Shown in pieces: positions 35,078-44,138 of a stretch of DNA of 62,767 nucleotides; within the stretch, counting starts at the first letter, position 1, and every line of letters starts with the position of its first letter. The stretch comes from Faecimorpha stercoravium. Lineage in GTDB: Bacteria > Bacillota > Clostridia > Lachnospirales > Bianqueaceae. The stretch lies in NCBI GenBank assembly GCA_018712555.1, contig DVGT01000079.1, positions 1 through 62,767 on the forward strand, read 5' to 3'. The notes beneath the pieces are model-generated. The model saw only the letters and a list, made by a program, of their open reading frames with translations, had not been told where the DNA came from and did no database searches. The position numbers and the translations under genes are program-made.

Positions 35078-35746
35078 TTATACCTCCGCCGCGATCTGCT
35101 GTACTTTTTTCTTGATTCTCTGCAGGGCGTTATCAATGGATTTCGGTGTCTTCCCCATGGCCTTTGCAATCTGATGATAATCGTATCCCTGAAGATACAG
35201 AGAAAGCACTCTTCTTTCAAACTGACTGCAATGCTTATCGATCTGCTTTTGCAGAAGCTTGATCTCTTCCTTGCTGATCAATGTATCCTCTGGTGAATCC
35301 TCCTGTGGAGCCGCCAGGATATCCATCATGGTCGTCTCCTTCTCCTCATCGTCGTTCAGTGTCTTGTTAAGGGAGACATAAGAGTTCAACGGCAGATGTT
35401 TCAGCCGCGTCGCATTCTTTACCGCCGTCAATATCTGCCGGCTAATACATAAGTCCGCAAAACTGCGGAAAGCTGCTTCTTTTTCCGGTTGATAGGCCAT
35501 GATCGCCTTATACAGACCTATCATCCCTTCCTGGATCAGATCCGCGCGGTCCGCGCCCAGCAGAAAATAGGGCCTTGTCTTTACCCGGACCAAATCTTTA
35601 TATCGTTCCAGCAGGAGATCCACCGCATCGGCTCCGTCCCTACCACCTTGCCGCACGATCTCTATGACTTCCTCATCCGTTAAATCCGCCCATTCCGGGC
35701 GATCCAAAATCGTCTGCTCGTAATTTTCCACTGTATTCTCCTGCAT
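35078..35746 (-). CDS. sigH: RNA polymerase sigma factor SigH (Spo0H) family
   Basis: 222 residues. Region 2 reads RPYFLLGADRADLIQEGMIGLYKAI; region 4 reads HQIAKAMGKTPKSIDNALQRIKKKV. This is the sigma-H type used for sporulation entry or competence and stationary phase. The order mrnC-rlmB-sigH is conserved in Firmicutes. It begins 1 base after the rlmB stop. Confidence 0.92.
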   Translation of the reverse strand: MQENTVENYEQTILDRPEWADLTDEEVIEIVRQGGRDGADAVDLLLERYKDLVRVKTRPYFLLGADRADLIQEGMIGLYKAIMAYQPEKEAAFRSFADLCISRQILTAVKNATRLKHLPLNSYVSLNKTLNDDEEKETTMMDILAAPQEDSPEDTLISKEEIKLLQKQIDKHCSQFERRVLSLYLQGYDYHQIAKAMGKTPKSIDNALQRIKKKVQQIAAEV

Positions 35747-35747
35747 T

Positions 35748-36506
35748 TTATCTACTCATCCTCTGCCGTACAATCTCATACATCAAAACACCCGCTGCAA
35801 CGGATGCATTCAACGAATTCACATGTCCCATCATGGGCAGCTTGACAATATAATCGCTTTTCTCCCGCACCAGACGACTGACTCCCTCATGCTCGCCTCC
35901 GATGACAAGCGCAATAGGACCTGTCAGGGCCGTACTATACGCCATCTCTCCATCCATGTCTCCGCTGGCAATCCAAAGGCCCTCTTTCTGCAGTTCTCCT
36001 ATCGTCTGTGCGATATTATTCACTTTGGCTACCGGTACGTACTCGCAGGCGCCCGCTGCTGTCTTGGCCACTGCCGCCGTGAGCCCTACTGCATGCCGTT
36101 TTGATATAATGACGCCATGCACGCCACAGGCATCCGCTGTCCGCAGAATTGCCCCCAGATTGTGCGGATCCTGAATGCTTTCCAGGATGACCAGAAAAGG
36201 AGCTTCTCCTTTATCTCTGGCCTTTGCCAGAATATCCGCTACATCCACATACTCGTATGCCTGTGTTATGGCAACGACTCCCTGATGATTCTCCCCGCCG
36301 GAAAGTTCATCCAACTTTCCCTTCCCAGCCTCCTTCACCAGCAATCGCTTTTGTCTGGCAATGCCCACAATACGCCCCAAAGATCCCGTAAACGGCGGAC
36401 GCTGCACATACAAACATTCTATGCCTCGTCCACTGCGCAATGCCTCCAGTACTGCGTTCCTTCCCACAATCACAGAAGGATTCTCTTGTTCCCTACTCTT
36501 TTCCAT
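35748..36506 (-). CDS. rlmB: 23S rRNA (guanosine-2'-O)-methyltransferase
   Basis: 252 residues, SPOUT knot enzyme (TrmH/RlmB). N-terminal substrate-binding part VIVGRNAVLEALRSGRGIE; catalytic knot motifs ILESIQDPHNLGAILRTADACGVHGVI, VIGGEHEGVSRLV and LPMMGHVNSLNASVAAGVL. It overlaps mrnC by 14 bases. Confidence 0.94.
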   Translation of the reverse strand: MEKSREQENPSVIVGRNAVLEALRSGRGIECLYVQRPPFTGSLGRIVGIARQKRLLVKEAGKGKLDELSGGENHQGVVAITQAYEYVDVADILAKARDKGEAPFLVILESIQDPHNLGAILRTADACGVHGVIISKRHAVGLTAAVAKTAAGACEYVPVAKVNNIAQTIGELQKEGLWIASGDMDGEMAYSTALTGPIALVIGGEHEGVSRLVREKSDYIVKLPMMGHVNSLNASVAAGVLMYEIVRQRMSR

Positions 36507-36933
36507 TTTCTATGTCCTCCATCACTGCCTTCATTCCCTGACACAGCAACTCCCATAGTCTTTCTTCTTTCTTTTGCAGATACAGCATCCCCAATAGAGC
36601 CTCAAATCCGGTTGCCATCTTATAGTCTGCCACTTCCGCGTGCTTGGGTATCGTATGTACTTTGGCATTCCGTCCCCGTCGTAATACATCCTGCTCTTCC
36701 TCTTCCAATGTATCCCACAACGCTCTGGCCATCTTGGCCTGCGTACTGGCCTTGGCATATTGGGATGCATGCAAATGCATCAATTTGGGCGAAGTCTTCT
36801 CTGCCAGCACGATTCTCGTTCTCAAGAACAAATCGAACACTGTGTCTCCCACAAAGGCCAGTGCGACCGGCGCAATCTGACGAAGCACAGGTACTTCCGG
36901 CATCTGCTCTTCTGTCCTCTCTACAAACATCAT
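36493..36933 (-). CDS. mrnC: Mini-ribonuclease III
   Basis: 146 residues. RNase III catalytic fold without the dsRNA-binding domain: PVALAFVGDTVFDLFLR and YKMATGFEALLGMLYL. Matures 23S rRNA in Firmicutes. It overlaps cysE by 4 bases. In many Firmicutes cysS lies between cysE and mrnC; it is absent here. Confidence 0.92.
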   Translation of the reverse strand: MMFVERTEEQMPEVPVLRQIAPVALAFVGDTVFDLFLRTRIVLAEKTSPKLMHLHASQYAKASTQAKMARALWDTLEEEEQDVLRRGRNAKVHTIPKHAEVADYKMATGFEALLGMLYLQKKEERLWELLCQGMKAVMEDIENGKE

Positions 36934-37583
36934 ATATCCTCTTTCTTATCTTCTTGAATTTCCTCTTGCAAACACCGCATCTGATCCCGAATCTCTTCCA
37001 TCTCCATCTCATACGGATCCGGCAGGTGAATCTGATCCAGAGTCTTGCAGGGCTCCTCACTCTGTTCATGATATTTTACGATTCGTCCGGGAATCCCTAC
37101 CACGGTACAATGGGGCGGCACCTCCGAAAGTACGACACTGCCGGCGCCAATTCGAGAATATGCGCCCACGCGAAACGATCCCAATACCATAGCTCCCGCG
37201 CTGATCAGTACCCCGTCTTCGATCGTAGGATGTCTTTTGCCCTTCTCCTTACCGGTTCCTCCCAGGGTAACGCCCTGATACAGCGTCACATCATCCCCAA
37301 TCTCCGTCGTCTCTCCAATGACCACGCCCGCTCCATGGTCAATAAACAGACGTCTGCCCAGCTTGGCGCCGGGATGGATCTCGATTCCGGTCTTTCGCCG
37401 ACTGCGTTGTGAGAGCCATCTTGCCCAGAAATAATGTCCCTTCTGGTACAGCTTATGAGCTCTCCGATGACTCCATTGTGCCCGAAAGCTAGGATACAGA
37501 AACACTTCCCATTTCGAACGAATCGCCGGATCTTTTTCCTGAATCGTAGCAGACTGCTCTTTCCAAAACTGCCAAAAGTTCAA
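36930..37583 (-). CDS. cysE: Serine O-acetyltransferase
   Basis: 217 residues. Left-handed beta-helix acetyltransferase with hexapeptide repeats: IEIHPGAKLGRRLFIDHGAGVVIGETTEIGD, TLGGTGKEKGKRHPTI, GAGSVVLSEVPPH. It makes O-acetylserine for cysteine synthesis. The start is TTG at 37583, preceded by a G-run (GGGGGGG) about 6 bases upstream. The C-terminal tail (about 185-217) is acidic and unusually long. Confidence 0.92.
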   Translation of the reverse strand: MNFWQFWKEQSATIQEKDPAIRSKWEVFLYPSFRAQWSHRRAHKLYQKGHYFWARWLSQRSRRKTGIEIHPGAKLGRRLFIDHGAGVVIGETTEIGDDVTLYQGVTLGGTGKEKGKRHPTIEDGVLISAGAMVLGSFRVGAYSRIGAGSVVLSEVPPHCTVVGIPGRIVKYHEQSEEPCKTLDQIHLPDPYEMEMEEIRDQMRCLQEEIQEDKKEDI

Positions 37584-37615
37584 ACCGATCCCCCCCCCTT
37601 CCTACGTCTTTCTGT

Positions 37616-37644
37616 ATTATATGATACTTTCTGAAAAAATGCAA
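37616..37644 (-). promoter_or_regulatory. Promoter of the cysE-mrnC-rlmB-sigH operon
   Basis: TTGCAT (37639-37644) and TATAAT (37616-37621), 17-base spacer, minus strand. It abuts the T run of the upstream terminator. Confidence 0.7.
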
Positions 37645-37679
37645 CAAAAAAGGAGCCATTGCATCCCTGCAATAGCTCC
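37645..37679 (-). terminator. Intrinsic terminator of the opp operon
   Basis: GGAGCCATTGCA (37652-37663) pairs with TGCAATAGCTCC (37668-37679), followed by a run of T on the minus strand. It follows the DUF3899 gene. Confidence 0.85.
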
Positions 37680-37684
37680 CTGTA

Positions 37685-38077
37685 TCATACTAGGTAAATG
37701 ACAACACAGATAACTGCTGCTGCCAAAAAACCTACTCCTGTGAAAAGACAACTCTTCAGCCATGGTTTTCGTAACGCATCCCGCTCCTGTTTGTACTCGT
37801 AGAATGAGGGAAACTGTTTTGTCGGATGACGAAATCCGGCCAAAAGTGAGGCAAAGGCATATCGAAGTGTGGTGAAGGCTCCCTGCGAAGCGACCCAGCT
37901 GAGTCCTCCGCATCCAGCCAGCAAGACTCCTGGTATCAGAAAACAATCGGATAAGATCCCGATTGTCGTCTTGAAATCCTGGCTCTCGAATAGCCCCTGA
38001 CTATAGGCACAGAATGCGAAGAGCAGAATTCCCACTCCAATACAGATTCCAAAACTGATGGCTCGATCCTTTTTCAT
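37685..38077 (-). CDS. DUF3899 membrane protein
   Basis: 130 residues. Three probable membrane helices (about 6-26, 38-60, 107-129) with a cytoplasmic linker containing FYEYKQERDALRKPW, as in DUF3899 proteins of unknown function. It begins 5 bases after oppF and ends at the operon terminator, so it is co-transcribed with the peptide transporter and may be an accessory part (inference). Confidence 0.75.
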   Translation of the reverse strand: MKKDRAISFGICIGVGILLFAFCAYSQGLFESQDFKTTIGILSDCFLIPGVLLAGCGGLSWVASQGAFTTLRYAFASLLAGFRHPTKQFPSFYEYKQERDALRKPWLKSCLFTGVGFLAAAVICVVIYLV

Positions 38078-38082
38078 GGGTC

Positions 38083-39300
38083 TTACTTCATCTCAGCCTG
38101 ATATCTCTCAAATTCCGCCTGATTGCAGCTCACGAAATGACCCGGCTTGACCTCTCTAAACGTTGGTTTGTCTACGGAATAATCATGGTCGGCCAAAGGA
38201 TTATATACGATTCGTTTTCTCTGCTTCTCATATGTGGGATCCGGCAGCGGAATCGCAGAAATCAACGACCGCGTATACGGATGCAGAGGGTTCCTGAAGA
38301 GCTCATCCGAAGGCGCCATCTCCACCATTTTTCCAAAATACATTACGCCAATCCGATCCGAGAAATATTTGACTACGGACAAATCGTGCGCAATAAAAAG
38401 AAGGGTAAGTCCGAACCGATCCCGTAGATCATTCAGCAGGTTGATAACCTGCGCCTGCACCGAAACATCCAATGCTGATACGGGTTCGTCCGCAATAATC
38501 AGATCCGGATTCATGATGATGGATCTGGCCACACCAATACGTTGACGCTGTCCACCGGAAAACTCGTGAGGATACCGGGTCGCATGTTCTCTGACCAGTC
38601 CCACCAACTCCAGCATCTCATAGACCTTGTCATCGATCACCTTCTTGTTGCGCTCCCCCTGTATGACCAATCCCTCGGCAATGATATCCCGAACCGTCAT
38701 ACGAGGATCCAGGGACGCAATCGGATCCTGGAAGATCATCTGAATCTGCGTCACCAGTTTCGTGCGTTTTGCCTTATGCAGCTCGTCCTTATATTCTTTG
38801 GTAAGACGCGTTTTCTCTTCTCCGCTCGCCTTCTCGATCAAAGGCAAATATTTCTCATTCGCCTTCTTCACCAGTTCATCAGAATATTCCTTATCACAGT
38901 GTTTTTGATCGTATTCAGCGGCTTTGATCTCTTTTTTATTTTCTGCGATGATCTGATCCAACTCGTTTTCCAGCTTCTTTTTTTCGCCTTCGCTTCCTGC
39001 AGCCGCAATCCTCTGCTTATATTCTTTTTTCGCATGATTGATCGCATCCACATAGGATCGTGTTCCAGCCGCAATCCGAATCCCTTTGAAATACACACTT
39101 CCAGAAGTGATATCGTATAATTTGATGATGGAGCGTCCCGTTGTCGTTTTTCCGCAGCCGGACTCACCCACCAGGCCAAATACTTCTCCCTTCTGAATCT
39201 CAAAGCTGACATCGTCTACCGCCTTGAGTTCGCCGCCCTCCATCGGAAAGTACTGGCAAAGATGCTCTACTCTGAGCAAAGTCTCTTGATTATTCGGCAT
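38083..39300 (-). CDS. oppF: Oligopeptide ABC transporter ATP-binding protein (OppF-like) with helical insert
   Basis: 405 residues, against about 310-330 for usual OppF. Walker A GESGCGKT (45-52), Q-loop Q191 (IFQDPIASLDP), signature EFSGGQRQR (246-254), Walker B LIIADEP (267-273), switch His305. Between Walker A and the Q-loop lies an extra segment of about 100 residues (82-180), rich in Lys, Glu and Ala and probably coiled coil. The C-terminal tail has the usual HPYTRSLISAIP, but the cysteine pattern that binds an Fe-S cluster in other OppF/DppF proteins is largely absent. It overlaps oppD by 11 bases. Confidence 0.88.
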   Translation of the reverse strand: MPNNQETLLRVEHLCQYFPMEGGELKAVDDVSFEIQKGEVFGLVGESGCGKTTTGRSIIKLYDITSGSVYFKGIRIAAGTRSYVDAINHAKKEYKQRIAAAGSEGEKKKLENELDQIIAENKKEIKAAEYDQKHCDKEYSDELVKKANEKYLPLIEKASGEEKTRLTKEYKDELHKAKRTKLVTQIQMIFQDPIASLDPRMTVRDIIAEGLVIQGERNKKVIDDKVYEMLELVGLVREHATRYPHEFSGGQRQRIGVARSIIMNPDLIIADEPVSALDVSVQAQVINLLNDLRDRFGLTLLFIAHDLSVVKYFSDRIGVMYFGKMVEMAPSDELFRNPLHPYTRSLISAIPLPDPTYEKQRKRIVYNPLADHDYSVDKPTFREVKPGHFVSCNQAEFERYQAEMK

Positions 39301-41455
39301 CCTGCGCCCTCCCTCTTATCTTCATTCTTGCGATTCGATCCGTGATGATCTTGGGTGTTTCCACCTTCGGTGCATCCGGATGGAGCAGCCATGTGGCGGC
39401 ATAGTGTGTATCCGTGATCTTGAACATCGGCGGCTGCCTCTCAAAATCAATCTTCATCGCATACTTATTTCGAGGCGCGAACGCGTCTCCTACCGGCGGA
39501 TAAATCATATTCGGCGGTGTACCCGGAATCGCTTCCAACTTTTCATTGGTATCCAGATCCGGCATAGAGGAAAGCAGGGCCCATGTATACGGATGGGCGG
39601 AATGATAGAACACATCCTCTGCGGTTCCATACTCTACGATCTTTCCCGCATACATGACCGCGATCCGGTCTGCCATGTTTGCCACGACCCCCAAATCATG
39701 CGTGATGAAGATGATCGAAAGCTTTCGCTCTCTCTTCAGCTGATTGATCAGTTCCAGAATCTGCGACTGAATCGTAACGTCCAGCGCCGTCGTCGGTTCG
39801 TCACAAATCAAAATATCCGGATTGGCCGCCAACGCAATAGCGATCACGATACGCTGACGCATACCGCCGGAAAACTCAAACGGATATTGATTATACCGCT
39901 TTCTGGGTTCGGAAATACCCACTTCCTCCATCAGCTTGATCGCCTTTGTTTTAGCCACCTGCTTCGTGACTTTATCAACCACGCCGGAAGCATTTTCCTT
40001 CAGATAATCAATAGCGTCCAAGGTTTCCTGATGATAATCCCTCGCTTCTTGATGCGTTAATGAATCCTCATAATGTTCTATAAGACGTGTGATTTGGCGA
40101 ATTATATTTTTCTGCACCAGCTTCAGATCGGTAATCTGTGCGGCAGCTACCTCCCAGTCCGGCTTCTTTCCTTTCTGCGTCAAGCGATCATGCTTTGCCT
40201 TCGCCTTATTATACTTCTCCTGTTCCTTCTTGTTTTTTCCGATAGACGAGAAGTATTTATCCAATTCATTCTTCATTCCCGACTCAAAGGTATAGGAAAG
40301 ACTGTCTTTCACAATCTCTAATGGATTGATTGTCGACTTTACCTTTTCTACGAGTGCTTTATGCGCCTCATGACACTCGGAAGCAACCAGATGCTCTTTT
40401 TCAAAAATCGGAAGCTTCTCCCGCAGTACCTTGATCGCCTCTTCTTTCTTCTGATAAGAAACCTTCGCCGCATAGGCCATGCCCTTCTGCGCATCTTCGA
40501 TGAAGTTCTCCATGAAATGCTGATTCAGATAATCTTCCAGGTAGGCGTTCAGCTCTTCCACCGATTTCGCGGGCATCTCCTGCTGTGCGAATGTTTTATA
40601 ATATCCCATTGCAAAGAAATTCGGCACAGGCAGTTCCAATGCCTTCTGAAGGATCTCCTGAAGCTTCTTCAAAAGCTTCAGAGTATCTGGATCATTCGGA
40701 TTCTTTTTATACTGACTCTTTTTACCACTTAATTCCGAAATCGTCTGATTCAGTGTATTGGCCTGCTCTTTCACCACATATTCCTGCACGGATTTCTTAG
40801 CGTACTGCAGGATCTGACTGATACGAAATGGGACATCCTTCGCCGCGTTTTTTTCCATCTCAAAGGTCAGTCCCTCAATCTCGTCCACAGCTTCAAAAGC
40901 AGCATCATACGCTTCGTTATAAGCGCCTTCCAAATCTAAATGCTTATACTCAAACTTATCAAAATTATGGCACTTCTCTGTCAGTTGATCGGCCGCAGAC
41001 CGTCCCTCCTCCTGCGCTGCCTGGATCATATATTCATTCAGGTGCTTCAGGTAGGTATTAAATGTGGAACGGCATTCTCTCTGATGTGCCTTTCCCTTCA
41101 GGATCATGGCTTCGGTCAGCTGACGGCCAATCTTGACAATAGGATTCAGACTGGACATCGGATCCTGAAAGATCATCGCGATTTTATCACCACGAATGCG
41201 GTGAAAATCCTCTTCCGTGATCTTCAGCAGATCCTGGCCGTCATAGATGATCTCTCCGCCTTCTACAATAGCGTTCCCCGCCAAAATTCCAAGAATTGCT
41301 TTGGAAGTGACGGATTTACCTGACCCGGATTCCCCTACAATAGCCAGTGTCTCTCCCTTCGCCAGATCGAAGTTGATACCTCGTACCGCCTGCACCTTGC
41401 CATTGGAAGTGCGGAAAGAAATCGTCAGGTCTCGAACTTGCAGTTTACTCTCCAT
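39290..41455 (-). CDS. oppD: Oligopeptide ABC transporter ATP-binding protein (OppD-like) with very large insert
   Basis: 721 residues, more than twice the usual 330-350. Walker A GESGSGKS (41-48), Q-loop Q97, signature EFSGGMRQR (527-535), Walker B ILICDEP (548-554) and switch His586 region are all intact. An added segment spans about 121-498, between the Q-loop and the signature. It is mostly charged and helical and has no family I recognise. The C-terminal region aligns with OppD, but the usual four cysteines are replaced (GDAFAPRNKYAM, FERQPP, HYAATWL). The reading frame is unbroken, so the insert is genuine protein. Confidence 0.88.
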   Translation of the reverse strand: MESKLQVRDLTISFRTSNGKVQAVRGINFDLAKGETLAIVGESGSGKSVTSKAILGILAGNAIVEGGEIIYDGQDLLKITEEDFHRIRGDKIAMIFQDPMSSLNPIVKIGRQLTEAMILKGKAHQRECRSTFNTYLKHLNEYMIQAAQEEGRSAADQLTEKCHNFDKFEYKHLDLEGAYNEAYDAAFEAVDEIEGLTFEMEKNAAKDVPFRISQILQYAKKSVQEYVVKEQANTLNQTISELSGKKSQYKKNPNDPDTLKLLKKLQEILQKALELPVPNFFAMGYYKTFAQQEMPAKSVEELNAYLEDYLNQHFMENFIEDAQKGMAYAAKVSYQKKEEAIKVLREKLPIFEKEHLVASECHEAHKALVEKVKSTINPLEIVKDSLSYTFESGMKNELDKYFSSIGKNKKEQEKYNKAKAKHDRLTQKGKKPDWEVAAAQITDLKLVQKNIIRQITRLIEHYEDSLTHQEARDYHQETLDAIDYLKENASGVVDKVTKQVAKTKAIKLMEEVGISEPRKRYNQYPFEFSGGMRQRIVIAIALAANPDILICDEPTTALDVTIQSQILELINQLKRERKLSIIFITHDLGVVANMADRIAVMYAGKIVEYGTAEDVFYHSAHPYTWALLSSMPDLDTNEKLEAIPGTPPNMIYPPVGDAFAPRNKYAMKIDFERQPPMFKITDTHYAATWLLHPDAPKVETPKIITDRIARMKIRGRAQDAE

Positions 41456-41457
41456 AC

Positions 41458-43002
41458 TTAATCTTCCACTCCTCTCGTTGATGGGTTAAAGGCATCTCGC
41501 AGGCCATTACCAAACAGGTTAAAGGAAATCAGGAGTAACGCAAAATACAGGGCTGGGAAAAACATGGCGTGAGGAGACGTCGTCATGGACGTCTGTCCCT
41601 GGCTCAGTAGTGTACCGATACTGGTTCCTACCAGATCCATCAGATTCACGATACCCAAATATGTCAATGTAGTCTCGGTATTGACTACATTCGGGATGAT
41701 CAGCGCACAGCTCGTCACAATAGTTCCCAGAGAATTTGGGAAAATGTGCTTAAACATCAGCCGCTTGTCCGATGCTCCCAGCGTCCGAGCCGCATATACA
41801 AATTCCTGATTCTTAAATCGATAAAACTGCTTTCTGGTCAGCGCCGCCATGCCGATCCATCCCGTCAGTATGAAGGCAAACAAGAAAGATCCCGCCGTTC
41901 CTACTCTCTGTGCCAGATGTAATTGAAAGAGGGTCGCTACCACAATGAATGGAACCGCCGACAGAATATCACTGATACGGTCCATAACCAGATCGATCTT
42001 ACCCCCATAATACCCCTGAATCGCACCGTAAATCGCACCGATTGTCAGATTGATGGCAGATACCACGATAGCAAAGATGAGGGAGAATCGAGAACCGATA
42101 CCGATACCCGCAAACAGATCCTGACCCAGGGTATTGGTTCCAAAGATATAAAACGGTTCATGGCCATTCATGTAGATATAATAATTATAGTAGCAGACAC
42201 GGCACTGCACTGCACCGGAACGACGCACGCTATAAATATAGCTGCCATCATCCCCTTCTATACGCAGACTGTTATATTCTGAGCCTTCGATTGCCTTATT
42301 GGTAGAATAGGCGGGAATAAAATTTCCATTCTCATCCATAACCGCGGTTCCACGGCTATCCGATACCTGATACCAAATATTGGGATTATCCGAGATCCCC
42401 TGAATGGCATCGGGTTCTACATACGGATAGATCACTTGAATTCCCGTCTCATTCTGGAACTGCTGAATCTTTTCAAATTCATCATACGAGAACACGCGAT
42501 AAACTACACCTGTCTCGTAGTATTTATTTGTCTCTAGACGATAACTGTGAGACTCCCTTTCCTGTCCACGATACATAGAAACCGTGGTCGTCGTATTCAG
42601 GATCCGAATGATCGGGTTCATCCCCGTCTCTTCGCCGATTCCTCTCCAATAATTATACTGAATATCATTCTGACTCTCATGCACCACAGCACCATCAAAT
42701 AAGCCGATCCCCATGTTGGCAATGGATTCAATAAAAGGAGGTGCGTTGGTGTAAACCGTATCCCGGTCGTCCATTGAATAGGGTGAAATCATCGGGGCAA
42801 AAATGGAGAACAGAATCAAAAAGCCAATGATATAGGCCGCTACGACCGAAGACTTATTCTTCTTAAACCGAATCAGAGCATCTGCAAAATAGCTCCGATT
42901 CTTTGTCTCAAACTTCTGGTCGTGCAGCTTTGCATCCAGCTGAGCAAACTCAAACTTCTCCGCTGGGATGTGTTCGTATTCTACATTCTGGTTCATGTTC
43001 AT
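41458..43002 (-). CDS. oppC: Oligopeptide ABC transporter permease (OppC-like) with large extracellular domain
   Basis: 514 residues, against about 300 for typical OppC. An N-terminal cytoplasmic segment and TM1 (about 52-73) are followed by about 210 extracellular residues (75-287). The canonical permease core then starts at FGTNTLGQDLFAGIGIGSR, with the EAA-type coupling loop near AARTLGASDKRLMFKHIFPN. In streptococcal AmiC an enlarged loop is found in the OppB-type subunit; here it is in OppC. It starts with ATGA shared with the oppB stop. Confidence 0.88.
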   Translation of the reverse strand: MNMNQNVEYEHIPAEKFEFAQLDAKLHDQKFETKNRSYFADALIRFKKNKSSVVAAYIIGFLILFSIFAPMISPYSMDDRDTVYTNAPPFIESIANMGIGLFDGAVVHESQNDIQYNYWRGIGEETGMNPIIRILNTTTTVSMYRGQERESHSYRLETNKYYETGVVYRVFSYDEFEKIQQFQNETGIQVIYPYVEPDAIQGISDNPNIWYQVSDSRGTAVMDENGNFIPAYSTNKAIEGSEYNSLRIEGDDGSYIYSVRRSGAVQCRVCYYNYYIYMNGHEPFYIFGTNTLGQDLFAGIGIGSRFSLIFAIVVSAINLTIGAIYGAIQGYYGGKIDLVMDRISDILSAVPFIVVATLFQLHLAQRVGTAGSFLFAFILTGWIGMAALTRKQFYRFKNQEFVYAARTLGASDKRLMFKHIFPNSLGTIVTSCALIIPNVVNTETTLTYLGIVNLMDLVGTSIGTLLSQGQTSMTTSPHAMFFPALYFALLLISFNLFGNGLRDAFNPSTRGVED

Positions 43003-43952
43003 TTCTTCGATCCCATCCTTATCCGCGGGTCAATAAACCCATAGCTTATATCCACAATAATATTGGCCAACAAACCAATCGTTGTGTAGAAAACCGTCAG
43101 CATCATAAACATTGGATAATCCCGCCCTGTAATGGAATTGATATAAAGGTTACCAACACCGGGTACGGCGAATATCTTTTCAATAATCAGTGAACCACTC
43201 ATAATACCAATGAACTGACTGAATATATTGGGTACAACCACTACCATACAGTTCTTGAGGGCGTGGCGAACCGTTGCTTGCGTTTTTGTTAATCCCTTGG
43301 TGCGCGCCAGCAGCATAAATTCACTCGTAAGAACTTCCGTCAATTCTGCTCTCGTCGTTCGAGTAAATCCTGCGATAACGCTGAAGGATAGCGACATGAC
43401 TGGCGGCAGCATACTGACAAACATGCTCCAAGAGAAGTAATTCGTTCCCGAGTTCATCAAGAACGGGAACAATCCCAACTTATATGATAGGAAATACTGA
43501 ATCAAAAAGGCGTATACGAAAGACGGCACCGAGATACAGACCATGGTCAACGTTGAGATCAGATGATCTACCCAGGTGTTCTTCTTCAACGCGGCGATAA
43601 TGCCCAGTATGATTCCGATCGGAATACTGAACAATATCGAATATAGATTGACAAATATAGTCGCTGGCAACCTCGATGTGAAAATCGAAGCCACATCCTG
43701 TCCAAAGTATAAGACATCACTGATGCCCCAATCCCATTCTGTGAAAATGTCCTTCAAGAAAATGCCAAATTGCACTAGATAAGGCTTATTATAACCAGCA
43801 GCTTCACGCCGTGCCTCTATGATCACGGAGTGCGGATCCTCAAGAGGAAGCTCTACAGGCGGCAGCATTCTTATGAGTACAAAACACATTAGGGTGATGA
43901 TGAACAATGTCACCAACATCAAAGCAATTCGTTTTATAACATACTTAACCAT
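42999..43952 (-). CDS. oppB: Oligopeptide ABC transporter permease (OppB-like)
   Basis: 317 residues, normal size, six membrane helices. The EAA loop is visible as EFMLLARTKGLTKTQATVRHALKN, and the C-terminus has FYTTIGLLANIIVDISYGFIDPRIR. ATG at 43952 has GGAGG 6 bases upstream. It is the only opp component here without an added domain. Confidence 0.93.
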   Translation of the reverse strand: MVKYVIKRIALMLVTLFIITLMCFVLIRMLPPVELPLEDPHSVIIEARREAAGYNKPYLVQFGIFLKDIFTEWDWGISDVLYFGQDVASIFTSRLPATIFVNLYSILFSIPIGIILGIIAALKKNTWVDHLISTLTMVCISVPSFVYAFLIQYFLSYKLGLFPFLMNSGTNYFSWSMFVSMLPPVMSLSFSVIAGFTRTTRAELTEVLTSEFMLLARTKGLTKTQATVRHALKNCMVVVVPNIFSQFIGIMSGSLIIEKIFAVPGVGNLYINSITGRDYPMFMMLTVFYTTIGLLANIIVDISYGFIDPRIRMGSKK

Positions 43953-44081
43953 ATGTTTCCTCCAAGCAAGTTCATGCTTTCCGAACGCCCGGCCCTGCAA
44001 AGCACAAACGAAATGTGTTTATAACAAAATATTGCAGGATCGCAGATCCGGCAATATTTTACTAACTCTTAAAAATGAAAC

Positions 44082-44113
44082 AATGCGACCGGGCCGCAAA
44101 GGCCGGCCGCATT
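44082..44113 (-). terminator. Stable hairpin between oppA and oppB
   Basis: AATGCGACCGGGCC and GGCCGGCCGCATT form a long GC-rich stem with a short loop, 26 bases after the oppA stop. The T run is poor. Such stems often protect the binding-protein mRNA and reduce read-through, giving more OppA than membrane components (inference). Confidence 0.6.
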
Positions 44114-44138
44114 GCTCTAGTTTTCCCCAAAAAGAGAA

